Shown here: piece after piece, positions 29,804 through 36,442 of the stretch | How the letters are laid out: each line of letters opens with the position of its first letter | How positions within the stretch are numbered: the first letter of the stretch is position 1 | Virus record (IMG/VR): IMGVR_UViG_3300033156_000769 | Location: 1 to 37,245 of that record | Length of the DNA stretch: 37,245 nucleotides | Source: a virus | Direction: 5' to 3' (one strand) | Made by a program: the position numbers and the translations under genes | The notes under the pieces: generated by a model | Seen by the model: only the letters and a program-made list of their open reading frames with translations | What the model was told of the DNA's origin: nothing | Database searches by the model: none

Positions 29804-30283
29804 TTACGATTCTCCTTTTAAAATGCCAGCGAACGGTATGTGGTGTAAGTGGGTTAATATAGTAGGAACCGTTTTATGCTGGCTACTAACCACATAATTT
29901 ATGATGCTTACGGGATGTAAGCAGAAAGTATCAGTTTCTAAGTAGGAACATCCTCTGCAAGCATTTATTCGACAGCGGGCAGTAGTAGGCATACGCAATG
30001 TCTTATTTTGTAGGAACTGCCAATTCTCTTTCATGCTGTCTTTAGTTTTTAGATAGCGCTCTCTATTCATGGATTTCTCAGCGATTACGGCTCGCTCAAG
30101 TATCGTGGGTTTCTCATGAACCGTGGCTCGCTCCTTTTCATTGGGTTTCTTTGGAAAGGTGGCTCGCTTATTCGTCCTGGGTTTCTTTGAGATCATGGCT
30201 CGCTCTTCTCGACTGGGTTTCTTTCCTAACGTGGCTCGCTCTTGACTCATGGATTTCTCAGTGACTATGGCTCGCTCTCTCAT
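29804..30283 (-). CDS. 12-residue-repeat protein with C-terminal Cys motif (159 aa)
   Basis: The ATG at 30283 is six bases behind a TATAAT box and has no Shine-Dalgarno, so the message is probably leaderless; an upstream frame from 30370 overlaps the polymerase end and is unlikely. Residues 1-76 are six 12-residue units (ERA-xxx-KKP-xxx, for example RATLGKKPSREERAMISKKP) encoded by array C. Residues 85-159 are different: TARCRINACRGCSYLETDTF then C gives a CxxxxCxxC...C set that may bind zinc or an Fe-S cluster. Function unknown. AT-rich promoter, coding start and repeat are in perfect register. Confidence 0.65.
   Translation of the reverse strand: MRERAIVTEKSMSQERATLGKKPSREERAMISKKPRTNKRATFPKKPNEKERATVHEKPTILERAVIAEKSMNRERYLKTKDSMKENWQFLQNKTLRMPTTARCRINACRGCSYLETDTFCLHPVSIINYVVSSQHKTVPTILTHLHHIPFAGILKGES
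30052..30277. repeat. Array C: 36-bp modular tandem repeat (6 units)
   Basis: Units begin at 30052 (first 10-mer degenerate), 30088, 30124, 30160, 30196 and 30232, with a final 10-mer at 30268. Constant 10-mers TGGCTCGCTC and TGGGTTTCTT/C (or TGGATTTCTC) alternate with 8-base segments that differ each time. The last 8-base segment contains the start codon of the gene on the minus strand. Confidence 0.95.
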
Positions 30284-30289
30284 ACTTCT

Positions 30290-30318
30290 ATTATAAAGAA
30301 CTTTGTTAGAAAAATCAA
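30290..30318 (-). promoter_or_regulatory. Sigma70-type promoter TTGATT-N17-TATAAT
   Basis: -35 box TTGATT at 30313-30318, 17-base spacer, -10 box TATAAT at 30290-30295, and 6 bases to the ATG. Boxes, spacing and the downstream AGTATGAG match the promoter at 5094-5122, so this is a phage-specific promoter type likely recognised by the host housekeeping sigma factor. Confidence 0.8.
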
Positions 30319-30345
30319 GCCTTTTTTTAATTTTTTTCTCAGTCA

Positions 30346-32859
30346 CTACAACTTCTCCAATTCCCCCCATACCTTCCCTAACGAAAGATCGATTTTAATA
30401 GGTACATTTACGAAGGAGAAGTGATCAAAATTCTCCATTATAGTTTTTGCCATATCAACTAGAACCTCTAACTCCTTATCCACAACATCAAAAAGAACCG
30501 CGTCATGCGTATCGGCTATCATTTCTGATTTCATTCCAAGTTCCCGCATCACCCGCCACATCCTAACTTCTGCATCAAAAACCAGGTCTCTAGCAGTAGA
30601 CTGAATAGGAAAGTTAACCGCCTCTCTTAACTTTGCCTCCTTACTCGCCATACTATCACGAACTGAGTATCTAAAGTATCTTCTACGCCCAAACACTGTT
30701 TCGTAGTATTTGTTACTCTTAACAAAATCTTTAACATCTTGTACCCACTTCGCAACTCCTTCATAAGTAGCGTAAAACTTATCAATAAATTTCCTAGCCT
30801 CCCTGTGGCTGCATTTCAATTCTTTTGCTAAACTAAATTCCGAAATACCGTATACTACCCCAAAATTTACTCCTTTTGCTTTCACCCTTTGTTCCTTCTT
30901 TTTTCTTCGATCAGTCTCCTCTCCAAACATGCTGAAACGAGTTGCTTCATGGATATCAGCGCCGCTACTAAAAGCTTCCACAAACTTTTCATCCTTCGTA
31001 TAACAAGTAAGCACACGTAACTCTAGTTGTGAATAGTCAGCTTCCAATAGAAAGTCATTCTTACACGTAAACACTTTCCTCACATCAACAGGTACGTTTT
31101 GCAGGTTAGGATTCTCACATGACAAACGCCCCGTAGCAGTCCTATCTAGTAGATAGTTTGCATGTACTACCCTATCCTTAGAATTCTCATAATACGGCGC
31201 TAAGTATGTTGAAAGAATTTTACCAACTTTTCTATATTCCAGAAGGTCACCTACCACAGGATGTTTCCCTTCAATTTCTTTCAATGCTTCATTATCAGTG
31301 GAAACGGAACCAGTTTTCTTCGTTCTCTTAGCAGGGTAGATACCGATAGCTCCAAATACTTCTACCAACTGTTTCGATGAATTAAAATTTACAAGACTAC
31401 TATTTCTCTCTTCCAACTCCTCTATTTCTTTGTAACCATGCATACGTGTCTCTAAATCCTTCAACTCTTCTTGTGTCTGCTCTACTCTTGAAACAAGAGT
31501 ATTCCAATCCAATTTAATTCCACTTAGTTCCATCTCAGCTAGAACTTGCTGAATAGGAGATAGAATTCGTGTTAACAAGTAGTATTGTGCTTCTAGTAAC
31601 TTATCTTTCTGCTTCCTCGCTATTAGATAAGTGAGAAAAGAATCCATAACATTATATCGTCCCACTTCTTTTAACGGTAACTTATCTAGGTTATCAGTAG
31701 AAATTGCATAACCTCCATAACCAGTATCATAACTCCAAACCATACTCTTCAAACTTCTAGGAGCATACTTACCTTCTATAAGATAGTGTGCCAACATAGT
31801 GTCAAACCACAAACGTTTGACTATAATTCCATACTTTTTTCTAAGCCACTTCACATCAAACTTACCATTCTGAGTTACTATCTTTTTCTCCTTGTCTTCG
31901 AATACTGGTTGAAGCTTCTTCATTAGTTTACTAGTTTCTCCTAAGAAGGGACTAGAACTATGTTCCAACGGTAGAAACCAGTTCTTCTCCTTCCCTTCCC
32001 CCCAAGAAAAAGAAATAGACAATACTCTTGAATCTTCATCAAATGGAGACAATGAAGTTGTTTCAAGATCAAAAGAAAACTTAGTAACCCTACTAATCCT
32101 ATCCAAAAACGTATCGAATCGTTCAGGAGTATCTATTGTTTCATATAGTATACTTTTAGGACCATCCATCCATTGTTTTACCTTCCTAAGATCCTCAGTA
32201 AAGTTTTTCTCAACTTCAGTTCCTTGGTTACGTAATACATACGCCGGATGGTAGGTAACCAGATAGTCTCTATCTTCTTTAAAGAACCCATACCCCCGTA
32301 TTTTCAATACTCCGAATTTACCCAGCAAAGCTTGTAAAGCAGTACTACCCAATAAAACTATAAGTCCCTTAAACTCTTCTAACTCTTTTAACAGATACTT
32401 TTTACAACTACTTACTACTTTTTCAGGAGGCGGCTGGTTACCGGGTGGACGACAACGACATATATTTGTAAAAACAACATCACTTTCTTTAATCCCCAAC
32501 TCCGACATTGTTCTCTTTAATACTCTTCCTGCTTGTCCTATAAACGGTATCCCTTCTCTTTCCTCGTTTCTTCCTGGAGCTTCCCCCACAAAAACTACTT
32601 TCGCTTTTCTAAAGTCACCACTACTTGGAACAGGTTTCTTTCCCTTAAAAGGACACGTATCACAAGGATTTGTAGGAGCTTTAGAATCCAATTTCTTAAA
32701 AGTCCCGTTCTTAATCAACTCCTCCACTTCATCCAAAGAATACAAACGTTGTTTACCATGCCCCCTAACCCCAACACCAAAATACTTTTTGATCTCTCTA
32801 GGAGTCAACAGTTCCTCCTGTTTAAAAACTACTGTTTGTTGTTCTTCGTCAAAATTCAT
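30346..32859 (-). CDS. Uracil-DNA glycosylase / family-A DNA polymerase fusion
   Basis: 837 residues in three parts. Residues 18-52 look like a small MerR/winged-helix segment (LTPREIKKYFGVG). Residues 60-230 are a family-4-type uracil-DNA glycosylase: CDTC at 66-69, GEAPGRNEE at 92-100, further Cys at 134/136 and 152 for the Fe-S cluster, and HPAY at 204-207. Then a DEDD 3'-5' exonuclease (FDLETTSL at 263, NGKFDVKWL) and PolA motifs DYSQLELRVL, KAKGVNFGVVYG and DTHDAV at 783. It replicates phage DNA and could excise or sense uracil. Starts inside the dpdA end. Confidence 0.92.
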   Translation of the reverse strand: MNFDEEQQTVVFKQEELLTPREIKKYFGVGVRGHGKQRLYSLDEVEELIKNGTFKKLDSKAPTNPCDTCPFKGKKPVPSSGDFRKAKVVFVGEAPGRNEEREGIPFIGQAGRVLKRTMSELGIKESDVVFTNICRCRPPGNQPPPEKVVSSCKKYLLKELEEFKGLIVLLGSTALQALLGKFGVLKIRGYGFFKEDRDYLVTYHPAYVLRNQGTEVEKNFTEDLRKVKQWMDGPKSILYETIDTPERFDTFLDRISRVTKFSFDLETTSLSPFDEDSRVLSISFSWGEGKEKNWFLPLEHSSSPFLGETSKLMKKLQPVFEDKEKKIVTQNGKFDVKWLRKKYGIIVKRLWFDTMLAHYLIEGKYAPRSLKSMVWSYDTGYGGYAISTDNLDKLPLKEVGRYNVMDSFLTYLIARKQKDKLLEAQYYLLTRILSPIQQVLAEMELSGIKLDWNTLVSRVEQTQEELKDLETRMHGYKEIEELEERNSSLVNFNSSKQLVEVFGAIGIYPAKRTKKTGSVSTDNEALKEIEGKHPVVGDLLEYRKVGKILSTYLAPYYENSKDRVVHANYLLDRTATGRLSCENPNLQNVPVDVRKVFTCKNDFLLEADYSQLELRVLTCYTKDEKFVEAFSSGADIHEATRFSMFGEETDRRKKKEQRVKAKGVNFGVVYGISEFSLAKELKCSHREARKFIDKFYATYEGVAKWVQDVKDFVKSNKYYETVFGRRRYFRYSVRDSMASKEAKLREAVNFPIQSTARDLVFDAEVRMWRVMRELGMKSEMIADTHDAVLFDVVDKELEVLVDMAKTIMENFDHFSFVNVPIKIDLSLGKVWGELEKL

Positions 32860-33817
32860 CGTCTAAACTACCTTGGTATCCATCACTCATAAACCTATTT
32901 CTCTTCAAATGAGTACTAGAAGCTAGAAATTTTTCAAAAGCTCTCCATGATCTGTAGGATGCCTCCAACCGGACATAATACTCCGACAAATCATCCCAAC
33001 TTTCTATATCCAACCCAACATTATTCAAATACTTAACCAAAACTTTCTTCTCAATCTCCGTTCGTACTTTATTTGAGGAACTACCAGCCTTTAGTCCCGA
33101 AACATTGTACGCTTTTACCTCTTCAACCTCTGGGTCAAACACATAAACACTTCCGAATCCCGAACCCAAAGAAGCTGTAGCTGCATCAACCGAATACCAT
33201 GGAAAATCCTTCAAAAACTCCGATGCGTAAACCCCTAACCCATGCATTCTACCAGTATACCCTAAACGACTAAGTTTTATGAAAACTCTACGAAATGCAT
33301 CTCTCTTATGTGAACGTGTCGATCGTCTCGCTACCCCACCAACAGTAATATAGTCACACCCCTCTTCAACTATCTTATCCAACCAGCTAAGAGGTTCACC
33401 TGTATGGTAAACTGGAACCACAAAATCTATTCCTTTACTTCGTATATACTGGTAAGTTTCAAATGTCTCTCTTGCACACTTATTCAAGTGTGTCGTTTCC
33501 AACTCCGTAGGAATAGTGTCAAGACAAATAGCATACAACGACTTAAAGTTCTTCTCCTTCATTTCCCACAAAAAGTCAACGTATGCATCAATGTCTACTT
33601 CTTTACCTTGTGTCATTGTTGTAAAAGCCCCACTATCAAGTAATATCTCCACTTTGTGAGGATCATCCACTGCCTCTAGAAACTGGTATATATTTTCTTT
33701 GTAAGCAAAACTACAAAGTAACCGGTTCCATAATCCTTTTTCAAAAAACTCCTGCATTCTAAAAGTAGGAACAGGATGTATAACAAAATACAACTTAAAT
33801 TTAGTCGTAGTATCCAT
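32849..33817 (-). CDS. dpdA: DpdA-like DNA 7-deazaguanine transglycosylase
   Basis: 322 residues of TGT-like TIM barrel: LLDSGAFT at 59-66 (base-binding Asp 61), AICLDTIPTE near 97, YITVGGVARRS near 157, and WYSVDAATASLGSG near 212, where the catalytic nucleophile Asp is expected. The compact size and absence of the tRNA-binding zinc domain of canonical TGT point to the phage DpdA branch, which exchanges guanine in DNA for a 7-deazaguanine. QueD, QueE and two QueC-type enzymes in the window supply the base. AGGA 8 bases before the ATG. Confidence 0.85.
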   Translation of the reverse strand: MDTTTKFKLYFVIHPVPTFRMQEFFEKGLWNRLLCSFAYKENIYQFLEAVDDPHKVEILLDSGAFTTMTQGKEVDIDAYVDFLWEMKEKNFKSLYAICLDTIPTELETTHLNKCARETFETYQYIRSKGIDFVVPVYHTGEPLSWLDKIVEEGCDYITVGGVARRSTRSHKRDAFRRVFIKLSRLGYTGRMHGLGVYASEFLKDFPWYSVDAATASLGSGFGSVYVFDPEVEEVKAYNVSGLKAGSSSNKVRTEIEKKVLVKYLNNVGLDIESWDDLSEYYVRLEASYRSWRAFEKFLASSTHLKRNRFMSDGYQGSLDDEF

Positions 33818-33819
33818 AC

Positions 33820-34917
33820 TTACTTTCCTTTCACTAGGTAAACAATGTGTTCAATCTCTTCGTTACTAAAGTATAACCATTTATCAGAAACAATATCAAA
33901 AGAATTGAAACGGAGTAACGCCTCTAAGAAAAACCTTGTAGTAGTTACAAAAGAAATACTTTTTTCATCACTTTCTAATTTCACAACTGGAATAGATAGC
34001 TTAAAAGTTGACCCACTTTTGTCAGATCCATCACTAGTATTTGCTAAGTTTTCTATAAGTAGTTCTTGACCTTCTATCCAAACCTTCAATCTACCCCACT
34101 CACTTTGCTCACGTAAAAGTGTACTAAAATCCAGTAATGTACTTTTACTAGTATCTAGAAGTATAGTAGCTATACGCTTCCCTCCTTCTAATTTTTCAAA
34201 CACTTCTAAGAATGGAGGCATCTTAGGTTCGGGGAGCTTAGTATAACAAATAAATTCCTCCTTTCCACTATAATAGAAAGTAAGAACGTTTCCACTTGAA
34301 AATCCTTCTGGAGAAACATCTAAACTAAATGTACGCTCAAGAAATCTTCTAGGAAAAAATACATCGTTTGAAACGTTGTCTAGCAAGTGGTCTTGAACAG
34401 TTCGCACGATACGGTAGTTATCAGAGCAGTAAAGTCTACCATCTTTATGTGAATACCATATACCGTAAAGATTTACACGATTCATATCTTTTGATACAGA
34501 AAATAACATACGCCCCATGGTATTAAATACATCGTTAGAAAACGCTACAATAGCATCATTTTCTATACTTGGTAACCCACATTCAACTTCTTGTATAGAA
34601 GGCATGTAAACTCGAAGTCGTCCTATAGTCAATTTCCAACGACCATCCTCCAATTTCTTAACCACTAAATTTTCATGTTTCGAAACAAAAGAACTAACTT
34701 TACTAAAGACAGAAATAGGAAAAACTCCATTTTCCAATGCAGTATCCACCCCCCCGTAGTATAGAACACCACCAACTAAGGATATCACAGCAACCCCTCC
34801 TAACTTTGCATCTACAAAAATATAATTACTAGGAGGAAAAATATCATTAGGAGAAGAAAACTTGTTCACTATTTCAAATATTCTACAAAACTTTCTAAAT
34901 TCCCATTTTACTTCCAT
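33820..34917 (-). CDS. Sliding-clamp-like (DnaN-type) protein
   Basis: 365 residues, beta-rich, about the length of bacterial beta clamps (366). A central VNLYGIWYSHKDGRLYCSDN YRIVR-type segment (a GVxF-like strand plus TDxxRL-type loop, about residues 146-170) and the C-terminal FFLEALLRFNSFDIV ... IEHIVYLVKG match the clamp domain-2 and domain-3 ends. As a processivity factor it would partner the polymerase encoded just downstream. Overlaps the QueC-like gene by 10 bases. Similarity is weak, as usual for phage clamps. Confidence 0.65.
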   Translation of the reverse strand: MEVKWEFRKFCRIFEIVNKFSSPNDIFPPSNYIFVDAKLGGVAVISLVGGVLYYGGVDTALENGVFPISVFSKVSSFVSKHENLVVKKLEDGRWKLTIGRLRVYMPSIQEVECGLPSIENDAIVAFSNDVFNTMGRMLFSVSKDMNRVNLYGIWYSHKDGRLYCSDNYRIVRTVQDHLLDNVSNDVFFPRRFLERTFSLDVSPEGFSSGNVLTFYYSGKEEFICYTKLPEPKMPPFLEVFEKLEGGKRIATILLDTSKSTLLDFSTLLREQSEWGRLKVWIEGQELLIENLANTSDGSDKSGSTFKLSIPVVKLESDEKSISFVTTTRFFLEALLRFNSFDIVSDKWLYFSNEEIEHIVYLVKGK

Positions 34918-35609
34918 AATCCATATCGCTCCAATACTATTTTTGTCTCTTTAACTCGTTGTTGATCGTATTCCCCTGCCTTCATTTTCTTCACATACTC
35001 TTGAATTCCATCCCACTTTGTTATATCGTTATTGAATCCTACTGGTAAATGATTGCATTCGAATGCTATCCATCTTCTAAAGCATGCTTTACACCGTCCG
35101 CATGGTATTTCTGACTCATCCTCAGAAAAACAACTAACAGTTTCGTATAGTATATCTACAGAATATCCCTTACTACGATACCAACTAATCATTTGTGCCT
35201 TAGTAAGATGTGGAAAAACATTACAAACTTCCACTGTTCTACTATTCAAGTACGATAGAAGACGAGATGCTCCTTTAACAAACCTTATACTACGATCAGG
35301 TAAACTCTGTTCCCCTTTCTGAAAAACCATATAAACATTGTCTCCATACAAAGCACCCACCATAGCTAGAAACATATTTCGCATTGGTATCTCAGCATCT
35401 TCCTTCTCCATATCACCTAGAAACAATCTCGTATCAACAACGTAATCCATATCCAACTCTTTAGCCAACGTAGCTGTGGTAAGTCGTTCTATGTTAGCAT
35501 AACGATGTCCCAAATCTACAAACACAGTACGAGGCTTTCCCAAGTAGAAGTATGCAATCGTCGAATCTAATCCACCTGACCACATCAATACATCTTTTTT
35601 TCTCCTCAT
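34908..35609 (-). CDS. QueC-family enzyme, paralog 2
   Basis: 233 residues. PP-loop MWSGGLDST near 9-17, IPMRNMFLAMVGALYG near 73 (QueC PxRN helix), and C-terminal SCFSEDESEIPCGRCKACFR (about 163-182; CxRCxxC zinc site). Divergent from the neighbouring canonical QueC: shorter, and lacking the GxNxxE motif (here FQKGEQSLPD). It could perform one of the two ATP-dependent steps from 7-carboxy-7-deazaguanine (amide or nitrile formation), or another conversion of the base. Begins 19 bases after the other QueC. Confidence 0.75.
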   Translation of the reverse strand: MRRKKDVLMWSGGLDSTIAYFYLGKPRTVFVDLGHRYANIERLTTATLAKELDMDYVVDTRLFLGDMEKEDAEIPMRNMFLAMVGALYGDNVYMVFQKGEQSLPDRSIRFVKGASRLLSYLNSRTVEVCNVFPHLTKAQMISWYRSKGYSVDILYETVSCFSEDESEIPCGRCKACFRRWIAFECNHLPVGFNNDITKWDGIQEYVKKMKAGEYDQQRVKETKIVLERYGLWK

Positions 35610-35628
35610 AACTAAGCGCCTCCCCTCA

Positions 35629-36441
35629 CTACTTTAGAATAAGTTCACTATATTTTTCAAACCACATTCCTTTCATAGCACCAGGTTTCCGAATCGCTGG
35701 TAGATAGACCTCTCTAAAGTAGTTCTCATTCTCATACCTCTGATTGTCCTCTATTCCAGGCACTCTTTGTTTTGCTATGTAGAAAGCCAACCTCCGGTTC
35801 ATACAACATCCACATTCTCCGCATTGATACACTTCTCCTAAGTCACAACTCCACGTATGAGCAAGTATTTTAGAATAGCCGTTCTTCCATTCCCATTCTA
35901 CCAAGTCAACTTTGTCCATTTCATACAATGGTGCAGAAACTTCAATGTCTCTTAAAGTACCATATTCTAACATGTATTCAAACCGTTTCAAGAACTCAAG
36001 TCTATTGTCTGGATAAGCCGTTTCACTTTGGTTAGCACCCAAAGTAAGCATATCAAACCCATATCTCTCTGCGTATACCGAAGCCGACGCCAATAGAATG
36101 ACATTTCTAGCAGGAGTCCAAAGACCTTTCCCTTTATGTTGTTTCTTTCTATAGTCTTTTGTGATAAGGTTACTTTCACGAAGTGATTCGATTCCTTTTG
36201 GTACCTCCAATGCTGGATCAGTCAGTACACTACCTTTTAGCTTACCAACCCACGACAAATCAACAAAGTATGTAGACACTCCTAATATTTCCCCACAAAC
36301 TCTTACTGCGCGCCTTTCAGGTAGTTCAGCCTTCTGCCCAAGATCGCCATGAAATAAAACTACTTCATGTCCATCATGCTTAGCTTTTACCCCCATTGCC
36401 ATAGAATCCATACCACCTGATGTTACTGCTAATACTCTCAT
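35629..36441 (-). CDS. queC: 7-cyano-7-deazaguanine synthase (QueC)
   Basis: 270 residues. PP-loop TSGGMDSM at 7-14, LWTPARNVILLASASVYAER near 107-126, LGANQSETAYPDNRLEF near 133-149 and SCDLGEVYQCGECGCCMNRR (zinc site, about 201-220). It converts 7-carboxy-7-deazaguanine to preQ0 with ATP and ammonia. Longer than many bacterial QueC (about 220-230). With the second QueC-type gene it precedes the clamp, dpdA and polymerase genes in one transcript. Confidence 0.92.
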   Translation of the reverse strand: MRVLAVTSGGMDSMAMGVKAKHDGHEVVLFHGDLGQKAELPERRAVRVCGEILGVSTYFVDLSWVGKLKGSVLTDPALEVPKGIESLRESNLITKDYRKKQHKGKGLWTPARNVILLASASVYAERYGFDMLTLGANQSETAYPDNRLEFLKRFEYMLEYGTLRDIEVSAPLYEMDKVDLVEWEWKNGYSKILAHTWSCDLGEVYQCGECGCCMNRRLAFYIAKQRVPGIEDNQRYENENYFREVYLPAIRKPGAMKGMWFEKYSELILK

Positions 36442-36442
36442 T

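Noticed and set aside
25634-30277. CRISPR arrays
   Set aside because: Although the period is 36 bp, the variable segments are only 8 bases, two per unit, and two different constant 10-mers alternate. No cas gene is present.
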